Shown one piece after another: positions 25,877 through 40,651 of a stretch of DNA of 64,000 nt. Where the stretch lies: assembly GCF_036588685.1 (NCBI RefSeq), contig NC_086386.1:50143878-50207877 (forward strand). Direction: 5' to 3'. Each line of letters starts with the position of its first letter. Positions within the stretch are counted from its first letter, which is position 1. Below the pieces are notes generated by a model. That model saw only the letters and a program-made list of their open reading frames with translations. It ran no database searches and was not told the DNA's origin. The translations under genes were made by a program, and so were the position numbers. The stretch is from Mytilus trossulus (Eukaryota > Mollusca > Bivalvia > Mytilida > Mytilidae).

Positions 25877-27005
25877 TTAATATATCAAATGTAAAGAGAA
25901 GTTCCCAATAAATCCTAAAACTTGAAACTGTTGTTAAACTTTTTCTTTGGTACGCTGAGACTGTTCAGGAGTAGCGTAAATTGTGATCGCAAACCGGTTT
26001 TCCACTCTTTTGTTTCATATCATTGTATTTCATCAATTTGAGTATACGATATAAAGAAGCAAATTAATTTCTCAGTCACACAACTTGGTTTCTACACTTC
26101 ATATCAGTAAGTTTTGTTTTAAATTATTATCTCGTCATCCGTAAATTTCAAGTTTTGCCTCTCCATTTAAGTAACATGACAAAAAATCCGCTTGTTACAA
26201 GTAAAAACTATAAATTAAGTTTGAAAGCTTATTCAATTTGCTTTACGATGAAAACAAGTTTTTGGTTGGCAAATTATTTTTTCTATTTGAAATAATATGA
26301 AATTCAACTATACCGGGTAAATTGCATAAGAGGAAAATACGTGCATTTGATGAAAAGTGATGCCGTATTTTATTTGCCTGGCTATATTGAAAAAGCGGAA
26401 ACTGCATGTGCAGCATGGACGGATTCAAGAAATAATCTCGCGACCTTTGTCGCCCTCCTTTATCAATTTCAAACGCAAATGATTGCTTTGCCGTCGATTT
26501 TTTTCCCTCGCACCAAATTGAATAAATTTGATTTTAAAATTTTGCGCGTACACTGTAAAAATGGTAACTGAATACGAAACAGAAGCAAACAGTGTTGTAT
26601 GAACGAAAGGCAGTTACGAAATTGAAGCGACGAAAGAGGGAAAAACAATAAAGTTCTTGTTGAATTTTTTTTAATTTATTGCGGAGGAGTGAATTGTAAA
26701 CTATTGATATTCCGTGTGAAAGCATCATGGCGATCTGAACGTACATAGTACGTTTTTAATCCACAGAGTTATCCTACTTTATTTGGTCCCTTTCAACAAA
26801 TCGTCCTGAAAAAGTGTCCCGGTCTTTAATACACCAACGTGTTTCAATGAAATCAGTGGAAGGAGGCAAATGGCTCTCGATGCGAAGTCGATTTTTTTTA
26901 TTGTATGTTTTAAACTGATGTATCGGCTGACTATAATATGTTCGAATACCTCTTTATAAAGTTACTCCTGATTTACTCAAATGGACAAATGTCAGATATC
27001 CAAGC

Positions 27006-27169
27006 ATACTTACCTGGTACAGGGAGCACCGTGATCAAAAAGGCGGTCTCCCCAGGTCGAGGCCTTTCCATTGCACTCCGGTTAGGCTGAAGCCTGCGAT
27101 TGCCCCAAATGTGGGCAACTCGGGTACGCAATTTTTTAGTGTGGGGGACTGCGTTCGCGCTATCCCCTG
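27006..27169 (+). ncRNA. U1: U1 snRNA
   Basis: Consensus copy. Confidence 0.95.
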
Positions 27170-28298
27170 TTAATATATCAAATGTAAAGAGAAGTTCCCA
27201 ATAAATCCTAAAACTTGAAACTGTTGTTAAACTTTTTCTTTGGTACGCTGAGACTGTTCAGGAGTAGCGTAAATTGTGATCGCAAACCGGTTTTCCACTC
27301 TTTTGTTTCATATCATTGTATTTCATCAATTTGAGTATACGATATAAAGAAGCAAATTAATTTCTCAGTCACACAACTTGGTTTCTACACTTCATATCAG
27401 TAAGTTTTGTTTTAAATTATTATCTCGTCATCCGTAAATTTCAAGTTTTGCCTCTCCATTTAAGTAACATGACAAAAAATCCGCTTGTTACAAGTAAAAA
27501 CTATAAATTAAGTTTGAAAGCTTATTCAATTTGCTTTACGATGAAAACAAGTTTTTGGTTGGCAAATTATTTTTTCTATTTGAAATAATATGAAATTCAA
27601 CTATACCGGGTAAATTGCATAAGAGGAAAATACGTGCATTTGATGAAAAGTGATGCCGTATTTTATTTGCCTGGCTATATTGAAAAAGCGGAAACTGCAT
27701 GTGCAGCATGGACGGATTCAAGAAATAATCTCGCGACCTTTGTCGCCCTCCTTTATCAATTTCAAACGCAAATGATTGCTTTGCCGTCGATTTTTTTCCC
27801 TCGCACCAAATTGAATAAATTTGATTTTAAAATTTTGCGCGTACACTGTAAAAATGGTAACTGAATACGAAACAGAAGCAAACAGTGTTGTATGAACGAA
27901 AGGCAGTTACGAAATTGAAGCGACGAAAGAGGGAAAAACAATAAAGTTCTTGTTGAATTTTTTTTAATTTATTGCGGAGGAGTGAATTGTAAACTATTGA
28001 TATTCCGTGTGAAAGCATCATGGCGATCTGAACGTACATAGTACGTTTTTAATCCACAGAGTTATCCTACTTTATTTGGTCCCTTTCAACAAATCGTCCT
28101 GAAAAAGTGTCCCGGTCTTTAATACACCAACGTGTTTCAATGAAATCAGTGGAAGGAGGCAAATGGCTCTCGATGCGAAGTCGATTTTTTTTATTGTATG
28201 TTTTAAACTGATGTATCGGCTGACTATAATATGTTCGAATACCTCTTTATAAAGTTACTCCTGATTTACTCAAATGGACAAATGTCAGATATCCAAGC

Positions 28299-28462
28299 AT
28301 ACTTACCTGGTACAGGGAGCACCGTGATCAAAAAGGCGGTCTCCCCAGGTCGAGGCCTTTCCATTGCACTCCGGTTAGGCTGAAGCCTGCGATTGCCCCA
28401 AATGTGGGCAACTCGGGTACGCAATTTTTTAGTGTGGGGGACTGCGTTCGCGCTATCCCCTG
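28299..28462 (+). ncRNA. U1: U1 snRNA
   Basis: Consensus copy. Confidence 0.95.
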
Positions 28463-29591
28463 TTAATATATCAAATGTAAAGAGAAGTTCCCAATAAATC
28501 CTAAAACTTGAAACTGTTGTTAAACTTTTTCTTTGGTACGCTGAGACTGTTCAGGAGTAGCGTAAATTGTGATCGCAAACCGGTTTTCCACTCTTTTGTT
28601 TCATATCATTGTATTTCATCAATTTGAGTATACGATATAAAGAAGCAAATTAATTTCTCAGTCACACAACTTGGTTTCTACACTTCATATCAGTAAGTTT
28701 TGTTTTAAATTATTATCTCGTCATCCGTAAATTTCAAGTTTTGCCTCTCCATTTAAGTAACATGACAAAAAATCCGCTTGTTACAAGTAAAAACTATAAA
28801 TTAAGTTTGAAAGCTTATTCAATTTGCTTTACGATGAAAACAAGTTTTTGGTTGGCAAATTATTTTTTCTATTTGAAATAATATGAAATTCAACTATACC
28901 GGGTAAATTGCATAAGAGGAAAATACGTGCATTTGATGAAAAGTGATGCCGTATTTTATTTGCCTGGCTATATTGAAAAAGCGGAAACTGCATGTGCAGC
29001 ATGGACGGATTCAAGAAATAATCTCGCGACCTTTGTCGCCCTCCTTTATCAATTTCAAACGCAAATGATTGCTTTGCCGTCGATTTTTTTCCCTCGCACC
29101 AAATTGAATAAATTTGATTTTAAAATTTTGCGCGTACACTGTAAAAATGGTAACTGAATACGAAACAGAAGCAAACAGTGTTGTATGAACGAAAGGCAGT
29201 TACGAAATTGAAGCGACGAAAGAGGGAAAAACAATAAAGTTCTTGTTGAATTTTTTTTAATTTATTGCGGAGGAGTGAATTGTAAACTATTGATATTCCG
29301 TGTGAAAGCATCATGGCGATCTGAACGTACATAGTACGTTTTTAATCCACAGAGTTATCCTACTTTATTTGGTCCCTTTCAACAAATCGTCCTGAAAAAG
29401 TGTCCCGGTCTTTAATACACCAACGTGTTTCAATGAAATCAGTGGAAGGAGGCAAATGGCTCTCGATGCGAAGTCGATTTTTTTTATTGTATGTTTTAAA
29501 CTGATGTATCGGCTGACTATAATATGTTCGAATACCTCTTTATAAAGTTACTCCTGATTTACTCAAATGGACAAATGTCAGATATCCAAGC

Positions 29592-29755
29592 ATACTTACC
29601 TGGTACAGGGAGCACCGTGATCAAAAAGGCGGTCTCCCCAGGTCGAGGCCTTTCCATTGCACTCCGGTTAGGCTGAAGCCTGCGATTGCCCCAAATGTGG
29701 GCAACTCGGGTACGCAATTTTTTAGTGTGGGGGACTGCGTTCGCGCTATCCCCTG
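29592..29755 (+). ncRNA. U1: U1 snRNA
   Basis: Consensus copy. Confidence 0.95.
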
Positions 29756-30884
29756 TTAATATATCAAATGTAAAGAGAAGTTCCCAATAAATCCTAAAAC
29801 TTGAAACTGTTGTTAAACTTTTTCTTTGGTACGCTGAGACTGTTCAGGAGTAGCGTAAATTGTGATCGCAAACCGGTTTTCCACTCTTTTGTTTCATATC
29901 ATTGTATTTCATCAATTTGAGTATACGATATAAAGAAGCAAATTAATTTCTCAGTCACACAACTTGGTTTCTACACTTCATATCAGTAAGTTTTGTTTTA
30001 AATTATTATCTCGTCATCCGTAAATTTCAAGTTTTGCCTCTCCATTTAAGTAACATGACAAAAAATCCGCTTGTTACAAGTAAAAACTATAAATTAAGTT
30101 TGAAAGCTTATTCAATTTGCTTTACGATGAAAACAAGTTTTTGGTTGGCAAATTATTTTTTCTATTTGAAATAATATGAAATTCAACTATACCGGGTAAA
30201 TTGCATAAGAGGAAAATACGTGCATTTGATGAAAAGTGATGCCGTATTTTATTTGCCTGGCTATATTGAAAAAGCGGAAACTGCATGTGCAGCATGGACG
30301 GATTCAAGAAATAATCTCGCGACCTTTGTCGCCCTCCTTTATCAATTTCAAACGCAAATGATTGCTTTGCCGTCGATTTTTTTCCCTCGCACCAAATTGA
30401 ATAAATTTGATTTTAAAATTTTGCGCGTACACTGTAAAAATGGTAACTGAATACGAAACAGAAGCAAACAGTGTTGTATGAACGAAAGGCAGTTACGAAA
30501 TTGAAGCGACGAAAGAGGGAAAAACAATAAAGTTCTTGTTGAATTTTTTTTAATTTATTGCGGAGGAGTGAATTGTAAACTATTGATATTCCGTGTGAAA
30601 GCATCATGGCGATCTGAACGTACATAGTACGTTTTTAATCCACAGAGTTATCCTACTTTATTTGGTCCCTTTCAACAAATCGTCCTGAAAAAGTGTCCCG
30701 GTCTTTAATACACCAACGTGTTTCAATGAAATCAGTGGAAGGAGGCAAATGGCTCTCGATGCGAAGTCGATTTTTTTTATTGTATGTTTTAAACTGATGT
30801 ATCGGCTGACTATAATATGTTCGAATACCTCTTTATAAAGTTACTCCTGATTTACTCAAATGGACAAATGTCAGATATCCAAGC

Positions 30885-31048
30885 ATACTTACCTGGTACA
30901 GGGAGCACCGTGATCAAAAAGGCGGTCTCCCCAGGTCGAGGCCTTTCCATTGCACTCCGGTTAGGCTGAAGCCTGCGATTGCCCCAAATGTGGGCAACTC
31001 GGGTACGCAATTTTTTAGTGTGGGGGACTGCGTTCGCGCTATCCCCTG
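30885..31048 (+). ncRNA. U1: U1 snRNA
   Basis: Consensus copy, last before gap 2. The 772 bp after it are ordinary spacer. Confidence 0.95.
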
Positions 31049-31820
31049 TTAATATATCAAATGTAAAGAGAAGTTCCCAATAAATCCTAAAACTTGAAAC
31101 TGTTGTTAAACTTTTTCTTTGGTACGCTGAGACTGTTCAGGAGTAGCGTAAATTGTGATCGCAAACCGGTTTTCCACTCTTTTGTTTCATATCATTGTAT
31201 TTCATCAATTTGAGTATACGATATAAAGAAGCAAATTAATTTCTCAGTCACACAACTTGGTTTCTACACTTCATATCAGTAAGTTTTGTTTTAAATTATT
31301 ATCTCGTCATCCGTAAATTTCAAGTTTTGCCTCTCCATTTAAGTAACATGACAAAAAATCCGCTTGTTACAAGTAAAAACTATAAATTAAGTTTGAAAGC
31401 TTATTCAATTTGCTTTACGATGAAAACAAGTTTTTGGTTGGCAAATTATTTTTTCTATTTGAAATAATATGAAATTCAACTATACCGGGTAAATTGCATA
31501 AGAGGAAAATACGTGCATTTGATGAAAAGTGATGCCGTATTTTATTTGCCTGGCTATATTGAAAAAGCGGAAACTGCATGTGCAGCATGGACGGATTCAA
31601 GAAATAATCTCGCGACCTTTGTCGCCCTCCTTTATCAATTTCAAACGCAAATGATTGCTTTGCCGTCGATTTTTTTCCCTCGCACCAAATTGAATAAATT
31701 TGATTTTAAAATTTTGCGCGTACACTGTAAAAATGGTAACTGAATACGAAACAGAAGCAAACAGTGTTGTATGAACGAAAGGCAGTTACGAAATTGAAGC
31801 GACGAAAGAGGGAAAAACAA

Positions 31821-31920
31821 NNNNNNNNNNNNNNNNNNNNNNNNNNNNNNNNNNNNNNNNNNNNNNNNNNNNNNNNNNNNNNNNNNNNNNNNNNNNNNNN
31901 NNNNNNNNNNNNNNNNNNNN
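31821..31920. other. Assembly gap 2 (100 N)
   Basis: Exactly 100 N. The array flips back to minus-strand U1 across it. The reverse complement of the left flank end matches the right flank from 31960, only 39 bp inside the right contig, so the two contig ends are near mirror images in repeat phase. Confidence 0.99.
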
Positions 31921-32729
31921 CCTCCGCAATAAATTAAAAAAAATTCAACAAGAACTTTATTGTTTTTCCCTCTTTCGTCGCTTCAATTTCGTAACTGCCT
32001 TTCGTTCATACAACACTGTTTGCTTCTGTTTCGTATTCAGTTACCATTTTTACAGTGTACGCGCAAAATTTTAAAATCAAATTTATTCAATTTGGTGCGA
32101 GGGAAAAAAATCGACGGCAAAGCAATCATTTGCGTTTGAAATTGATAAAGGAGGGCGACAAAGGTCGCGAGATTATTTCTTGAATCCGTCCATGCTGCAC
32201 ATGCAGTTTCCGCTTTTTCAATATAGCCAGGCAAATAAAATACGGCATCACTTTTCAAAATGCACGTATTTTCCTCTTATGCAATTTACCCGGTATAGTT
32301 GAATTTCATATTATTTCAAATAGAAAAAATAATTTGCCAACCAAAAACTTGTTTTCATCGTAAAGCAAATTGAATAAGCTTTCAAACTTAATTTATAGTT
32401 TTTACTTGTAACAAGCGGATTTTTTGTCATGTTACTTAAATGGAGAGGCAAAACTTGAAATTTACGGATGACGAGATAATAATTTAAAACAAAACTTACT
32501 GATATGAAGTGTAGAAACCAAGTTGTGTGACTGAGAAATTAATTTGCTTCTTTATATCGTATACTCAAATTGATGAAATACAATGATATGAAACAAAAGA
32601 GTGGAAAACCGGTTTGCGATCACAATTTACGCTACTCCTGAACAGTCTCAGCGTACCAAAGAAAAAGTTTAACAACAGTTTCAAGTTTTAGGATTTATTG
32701 GGAACTTCTCTTTACATTTGATATATTAA

Positions 32730-32893
32730 CAGGGGATAGCGCGAACGCAGTCCCCCACACTAAAAAATTGCGTACCCGAGTTGCCCACATTTGGGGCAAT
32801 CGCAGGCTTCAGCCTAACCGGAGTGCAATGGAAAGGCCTCGACCTGGGGAGACCGCCTTTTTGATCACGGTGCTCCCTGTACCAGGTAAGTAT
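32730..32893 (-). ncRNA. U1: U1 snRNA
   Basis: Consensus copy, first after gap 2. The 809 bp between the gap and this gene are spacer. Confidence 0.95.
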
Positions 32894-34022
32894 GCTTGGA
32901 TATCTGACATTTGTCCATTTGAGTAAATCAGGAGTAACTTTATAAAGAGGTATTCGAACATATTATAGTCAGCCGATACATCAGTTTAAAACATACAATA
33001 AAAAAAATCGACTTCGCATCGAGAGCCATTTGCCTCCTTCCACTGATTTCATTGAAACACGTTGGTGTATTAAAGACCGGGACACTTTTTCAGGACGATT
33101 TGTTGAAAGGGACCAAATAAAGTAGGATAACTCTGTGGATTAAAAACGTACTATGTACGTTCAGATCGCCATGATGCTTTCACACGGAATATCAATAGTT
33201 TACAATTCACTCCTCCGCAATAAATTAAAAAAAATTCAACAAGAACTTTATTGTTTTTCCCTCTTTCGTCGCTTCAATTTCGTAACTGCCTTTCGTTCAT
33301 ACAACACTGTTTGCTTCTGTTTCGTATTCAGTTACCATTTTTACAGTGTACGCGCAAAATTTTAAAATCAAATTTATTCAATTTGGTGCGAGGGAAAAAA
33401 ATCGACGGCAAAGCAATCATTTGCGTTTGAAATTGATAAAGGAGGGCGACAAAGGTCGCGAGATTATTTCTTGAATCCGTCCATGCTGCACATGCAGTTT
33501 CCGCTTTTTCAATATAGCCAGGCAAATAAAATACGGCATCACTTTTCATCAAATGCACGTATTTTCCTCTTATGCAATTTACCCGGTATAGTTGAATTTC
33601 ATATTATTTCAAATAGAAAAAATAATTTGCCAACCAAAAACTTGTTTTCATCGTAAAGCAAATTGAATAAGCTTTCAAACTTAATTTATAGTTTTTACTT
33701 GTAACAAGCGGATTTTTTGTCATGTTACTTAAATGGAGAGGCAAAACTTGAAATTTACGGATGACGAGATAATAATTTAAAACAAAACTTACTGATATGA
33801 AGTGTAGAAACCAAGTTGTGTGACTGAGAAATTAATTTGCTTCTTTATATCGTATACTCAAATTGATGAAATACAATGATATGAAACAAAAGAGTGGAAA
33901 ACCGGTTTGCGATCACAATTTACGCTACTCCTGAACAGTCTCAGCGTACCAAAGAAAAAGTTTAACAACAGTTTCAAGTTTTAGGATTTATTGGGAACTT
34001 CTCTTTACATTTGATATATTAA

Positions 34023-34186
34023 CAGGGGATAGCGCGAACGCAGTCCCCCACACTAAAAAATTGCGTACCCGAGTTGCCCACATTTGGGGCAATCGCAGGC
34101 TTCAGCCTAACCGGAGTGCAATGGAAAGGCCTCGACCTGGGGAGACCGCCTTTTTGATCACGGTGCTCCCTGTACCAGGTAAGTAT
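34023..34186 (-). ncRNA. U1: U1 snRNA
   Basis: Consensus copy. Confidence 0.95.
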
Positions 34187-35315
34187 GCTTGGATATCTGA
34201 CATTTGTCCATTTGAGTAAATCAGGAGTAACTTTATAAAGAGGTATTCGAACATATTATAGTCAGCCGATACATCAGTTTAAAACATACAATAAAAAAAA
34301 TCGACTTCGCATCGAGAGCCATTTGCCTCCTTCCACTGATTTCATTGAAACACGTTGGTGTATTAAAGACCGGGACACTTTTTCAGGACGATTTGTTGAA
34401 AGGGACCAAATAAAGTAGGATAACTCTGTGGATTAAAAACGTACTATGTACGTTCAGATCGCCATGATGCTTTCACACGGAATATCAATAGTTTACAATT
34501 CACTCCTCCGCAATAAATTAAAAAAAATTCAACAAGAACTTTATTGTTTTTCCCTCTTTCGTCGCTTCAATTTCGTAACTGCCTTTCGTTCATACAACAC
34601 TGTTTGCTTCTGTTTCGTATTCAGTTACCATTTTTACAGTGTACGCGCAAAATTTTAAAATCAAATTTATTCAATTTGGTGCGAGGGAAAAAAATCGACG
34701 GCAAAGCAATCATTTGCGTTTGAAATTGATAAAGGAGGGCGACAAAGGTCGCGAGATTATTTCTTGAATCCGTCCATGCTGCACATGCAGTTTCCGCTTT
34801 TTCAATATAGCCAGGCAAATAAAATACGGCATCACTTTTCATCAAATGCACGTATTTTCCTCTTATGCAATTTACCCGGTATAGTTGAATTTCATATTAT
34901 TTCAAATAGAAAAAATAATTTGCCAACCAAAAACTTGTTTTCATCGTAAAGCAAATTGAATAAGCTTTCAAACTTAATTTATAGTTTTTACTTGTAACAA
35001 GCGGATTTTTTGTCATGTTACTTAAATGGAGAGGCAAAACTTGAAATTTACGGATGACGAGATAATAATTTAAAACAAAACTTACTGATATGAAGTGTAG
35101 AAACCAAGTTGTGTGACTGAGAAATTAATTTGCTTCTTTATATCGTATACTCAAATTGATGAAATACAATGATATGAAACAAAAGAGTGGAAAACCGGTT
35201 TGCGATCACAATTTACGCTACTCCTGAACAGTCTCAGCGTACCAAAGAAAAAGTTTAACAACAGTTTCAAGTTTTAGGATTTATTGGGAACTTCTCTTTA
35301 CATTTGATATATTAA

Positions 35316-35479
35316 CAGGGGATAGCGCGAACGCAGTCCCCCACACTAAAAAATTGCGTACCCGAGTTGCCCACATTTGGGGCAATCGCAGGCTTCAGCC
35401 TAACCGGAGTGCAATGGAAAGGCCTCGACCTGGGGAGACCGCCTTTTTGATCACGGTGCTCCCTGTACCAGGTAAGTAT
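35316..35479 (-). ncRNA. U1: U1 snRNA
   Basis: Consensus copy. Confidence 0.95.
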
Positions 35480-36608
35480 GCTTGGATATCTGACATTTGT
35501 CCATTTGAGTAAATCAGGAGTAACTTTATAAAGAGGTATTCGAACATATTATAGTCAGCCGATACATCAGTTTAAAACATACAATAAAAAAAATCGACTT
35601 CGCATCGAGAGCCATTTGCCTCCTTCCACTGATTTCATTGAAACACGTTGGTGTATTAAAGACCGGGACACTTTTTCAGGACGATTTGTTGAAAGGGACC
35701 AAATAAAGTAGGATAACTCTGTGGATTAAAAACGTACTATGTACGTTCAGATCGCCATGATGCTTTCACACGGAATATCAATAGTTTACAATTCACTCCT
35801 CCGCAATAAATTAAAAAAAATTCAACAAGAACTTTATTGTTTTTCCCTCTTTCGTCGCTTCAATTTCGTAACTGCCTTTCGTTCATACAACACTGTTTGC
35901 TTCTGTTTCGTATTCAGTTACCATTTTTACAGTGTACGCGCAAAATTTTAAAATCAAATTTATTCAATTTGGTGCGAGGGAAAAAAATCGACGGCAAAGC
36001 AATCATTTGCGTTTGAAATTGATAAAGGAGGGCGACAAAGGTCGCGAGATTATTTCTTGAATCCGTCCATGCTGCACATGCAGTTTCCGCTTTTTCAATA
36101 TAGCCAGGCAAATAAAATACGGCATCACTTTTCATCAAATGCACGTATTTTCCTCTTATGCAATTTACCCGGTATAGTTGAATTTCATATTATTTCAAAT
36201 AGAAAAAATAATTTGCCAACCAAAAACTTGTTTTCATCGTAAAGCAAATTGAATAAGCTTTCAAACTTAATTTATAGTTTTTACTTGTAACAAGCGGATT
36301 TTTTGTCATGTTACTTAAATGGAGAGGCAAAACTTGAAATTTACGGATGACGAGATAATAATTTAAAACAAAACTTACTGATATGAAGTGTAGAAACCAA
36401 GTTGTGTGACTGAGAAATTAATTTGCTTCTTTATATCGTATACTCAAATTGATGAAATACAATGATATGAAACAAAAGAGTGGAAAACCGGTTTGCGATC
36501 ACAATTTACGCTACTCCTGAACAGTCTCAGCGTACCAAAGAAAAAGTTTAACAACAGTTTCAAGTTTTAGGATTTATTGGGAACTTCTCTTTACATTTGA
36601 TATATTAA

Positions 36609-36772
36609 CAGGGGATAGCGCGAACGCAGTCCCCCACACTAAAAAATTGCGTACCCGAGTTGCCCACATTTGGGGCAATCGCAGGCTTCAGCCTAACCGG
36701 AGTGCAATGGAAAGGCCTCGACCTGGGGAGACCGCCTTTTTGATCACGGTGCTCCCTGTACCAGGTAAGTAT
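36609..36772 (-). ncRNA. U1: U1 snRNA
   Basis: Consensus copy. Confidence 0.95.
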
Positions 36773-37901
36773 GCTTGGATATCTGACATTTGTCCATTTG
36801 AGTAAATCAGGAGTAACTTTATAAAGAGGTATTCGAACATATTATAGTCAGCCGATACATCAGTTTAAAACATACAATAAAAAAAATCGACTTCGCATCG
36901 AGAGCCATTTGCCTCCTTCCACTGATTTCATTGAAACACGTTGGTGTATTAAAGACCGGGACACTTTTTCAGGACGATTTGTTGAAAGGGACCAAATAAA
37001 GTAGGATAACTCTGTGGATTAAAAACGTACTATGTACGTTCAGATCGCCATGATGCTTTCACACGGAATATCAATAGTTTACAATTCACTCCTCCGCAAT
37101 AAATTAAAAAAAATTCAACAAGAACTTTATTGTTTTTCCCTCTTTCGTCGCTTCAATTTCGTAACTGCCTTTCGTTCATACAACACTGTTTGCTTCTGTT
37201 TCGTATTCAGTTACCATTTTTACAGTGTACGCGCAAAATTTTAAAATCAAATTTATTCAATTTGGTGCGAGGGAAAAAAATCGACGGCAAAGCAATCATT
37301 TGCGTTTGAAATTGATAAAGGAGGGCGACAAAGGTCGCGAGATTATTTCTTGAATCCGTCCATGCTGCACATGCAGTTTCCGCTTTTTCAATATAGCCAG
37401 GCAAATAAAATACGGCATCACTTTTCATCAAATGCACGTATTTTCCTCTTATGCAATTTACCCGGTATAGTTGAATTTCATATTATTTCAAATAGAAAAA
37501 ATAATTTGCCAACCAAAAACTTGTTTTCATCGTAAAGCAAATTGAATAAGCTTTCAAACTTAATTTATAGTTTTTACTTGTAACAAGCGGATTTTTTGTC
37601 ATGTTACTTAAATGGAGAGGCAAAACTTGAAATTTACGGATGACGAGATAATAATTTAAAACAAAACTTACTGATATGAAGTGTAGAAACCAAGTTGTGT
37701 GACTGAGAAATTAATTTGCTTCTTTATATCGTATACTCAAATTGATGAAATACAATGATATGAAACAAAAGAGTGGAAAACCGGTTTGCGATCACAATTT
37801 ACGCTACTCCTGAACAGTCTCAGCGTACCAAAGAAAAAGTTTAACAACAGTTTCAAGTTTTAGGATTTATTGGGAACTTCTCTTTACATTTGATATATTA
37901 A

Positions 37902-38065
37902 CAGGGGATAGCGCGAACGCAGTCCCCCACACTAAAAAATTGCGTACCCGAGTTGCCCACATTTGGGGCAATCGCAGGCTTCAGCCTAACCGGAGTGCAA
38001 TGGAAAGGCCTCGACCTGGGGAGACCGCCTTTTTGATCACGGTGCTCCCTGTACCAGGTAAGTAT
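37902..38065 (-). ncRNA. U1: U1 snRNA
   Basis: Consensus copy. Confidence 0.95.
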
Positions 38066-39194
38066 GCTTGGATATCTGACATTTGTCCATTTGAGTAAAT
38101 CAGGAGTAACTTTATAAAGAGGTATTCGAACATATTATAGTCAGCCGATACATCAGTTTAAAACATACAATAAAAAAAATCGACTTCGCATCGAGAGCCA
38201 TTTGCCTCCTTCCACTGATTTCATTGAAACACGTTGGTGTATTAAAGACCGGGACACTTTTTCAGGACGATTTGTTGAAAGGGACCAAATAAAGTAGGAT
38301 AACTCTGTGGATTAAAAACGTACTATGTACGTTCAGATCGCCATGATGCTTTCACACGGAATATCAATAGTTTACAATTCACTCCTCCGCAATAAATTAA
38401 AAAAAATTCAACAAGAACTTTATTGTTTTTCCCTCTTTCGTCGCTTCAATTTCGTAACTGCCTTTCGTTCATACAACACTGTTTGCTTCTGTTTCGTATT
38501 CAGTTACCATTTTTACAGTGTACGCGCAAAATTTTAAAATCAAATTTATTCAATTTGGTGCGAGGGAAAAAAATCGACGGCAAAGCAATCATTTGCGTTT
38601 GAAATTGATAAAGGAGGGCGACAAAGGTCGCGAGATTATTTCTTGAATCCGTCCATGCTGCACATGCAGTTTCCGCTTTTTCAATATAGCCAGGCAAATA
38701 AAATACGGCATCACTTTTCATCAAATGCACGTATTTTCCTCTTATGCAATTTACCCGGTATAGTTGAATTTCATATTATTTCAAATAGAAAAAATAATTT
38801 GCCAACCAAAAACTTGTTTTCATCGTAAAGCAAATTGAATAAGCTTTCAAACTTAATTTATAGTTTTTACTTGTAACAAGCGGATTTTTTGTCATGTTAC
38901 TTAAATGGAGAGGCAAAACTTGAAATTTACGGATGACGAGATAATAATTTAAAACAAAACTTACTGATATGAAGTGTAGAAACCAAGTTGTGTGACTGAG
39001 AAATTAATTTGCTTCTTTATATCGTATACTCAAATTGATGAAATACAATGATATGAAACAAAAGAGTGGAAAACCGGTTTGCGATCACAATTTACGCTAC
39101 TCCTGAACAGTCTCAGCGTACCAAAGAAAAAGTTTAACAACAGTTTCAAGTTTTAGGATTTATTGGGAACTTCTCTTTACATTTGATATATTAA

Positions 39195-39358
39195 CAGGGG
39201 ATAGCGCGAACGCAGTCCCCCACACTAAAAAATTGCGTACCCGAGTTGCCCACATTTGGGGCAATCGCAGGCTTCAGCCTAACCGGAGTGCAATGGAAAG
39301 GCCTCGACCTGGGGAGACCGCCTTTTTGATCACGGTGCTCCCTGTACCAGGTAAGTAT
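39195..39358 (-). ncRNA. U1: U1 snRNA
   Basis: Consensus copy. Confidence 0.95.
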
Positions 39359-40487
39359 GCTTGGATATCTGACATTTGTCCATTTGAGTAAATCAGGAGT
39401 AACTTTATAAAGAGGTATTCGAACATATTATAGTCAGCCGATACATCAGTTTAAAACATACAATAAAAAAAATCGACTTCGCATCGAGAGCCATTTGCCT
39501 CCTTCCACTGATTTCATTGAAACACGTTGGTGTATTAAAGACCGGGACACTTTTTCAGGACGATTTGTTGAAAGGGACCAAATAAAGTAGGATAACTCTG
39601 TGGATTAAAAACGTACTATGTACGTTCAGATCGCCATGATGCTTTCACACGGAATATCAATAGTTTACAATTCACTCCTCCGCAATAAATTAAAAAAAAT
39701 TCAACAAGAACTTTATTGTTTTTCCCTCTTTCGTCGCTTCAATTTCGTAACTGCCTTTCGTTCATACAACACTGTTTGCTTCTGTTTCGTATTCAGTTAC
39801 CATTTTTACAGTGTACGCGCAAAATTTTAAAATCAAATTTATTCAATTTGGTGCGAGGGAAAAAAATCGACGGCAAAGCAATCATTTGCGTTTGAAATTG
39901 ATAAAGGAGGGCGACAAAGGTCGCGAGATTATTTCTTGAATCCGTCCATGCTGCACATGCAGTTTCCGCTTTTTCAATATAGCCAGGCAAATAAAATACG
40001 GCATCACTTTTCATCAAATGCACGTATTTTCCTCTTATGCAATTTACCCGGTATAGTTGAATTTCATATTATTTCAAATAGAAAAAATAATTTGCCAACC
40101 AAAAACTTGTTTTCATCGTAAAGCAAATTGAATAAGCTTTCAAACTTAATTTATAGTTTTTACTTGTAACAAGCGGATTTTTTGTCATGTTACTTAAATG
40201 GAGAGGCAAAACTTGAAATTTACGGATGACGAGATAATAATTTAAAACAAAACTTACTGATATGAAGTGTAGAAACCAAGTTGTGTGACTGAGAAATTAA
40301 TTTGCTTCTTTATATCGTATACTCAAATTGATGAAATACAATGATATGAAACAAAAGAGTGGAAAACCGGTTTGCGATCACAATTTACGCTACTCCTGAA
40401 CAGTCTCAGCGTACCAAAGAAAAAGTTTAACAACAGTTTCAAGTTTTAGGATTTATTGGGAACTTCTCTTTACATTTGATATATTAA

Positions 40488-40651
40488 CAGGGGATAGCGC
40501 GAACGCAGTCCCCCACACTAAAAAATTGCGTACCCGAGTTGCCCACATTTGGGGCAATCGCAGGCTTCAGCCTAACCGGAGTGCAATGGAAAGGCCTCGA
40601 CCTGGGGAGACCGCCTTTTTGATCACGGTGCTCCCTGTACCAGGTAAGTAT
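40488..40651 (-). ncRNA. U1: U1 snRNA
   Basis: Consensus copy. Confidence 0.95.

Larger units (their letters stand above)
13893..31820 (+). repeat. Tandem U1 snRNA gene array, segment 2 (about 13.9 units), inverted
   Basis: The same 1293-bp unit with U1 on the plus strand. Gene starts are 14060, 15361, 16660, 17954, 19247, 20540, 21833, 23126, 24420, 25713, 27006, 28299, 29592 and 30885. The first three intervals are 1301, 1299 and 1294 bp because of many one-base insertions. One later interval is 1294 (extra G in the spacer near 23407). The rest are 1293. Both ends are mid-spacer at N gaps. Confidence 0.97.
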
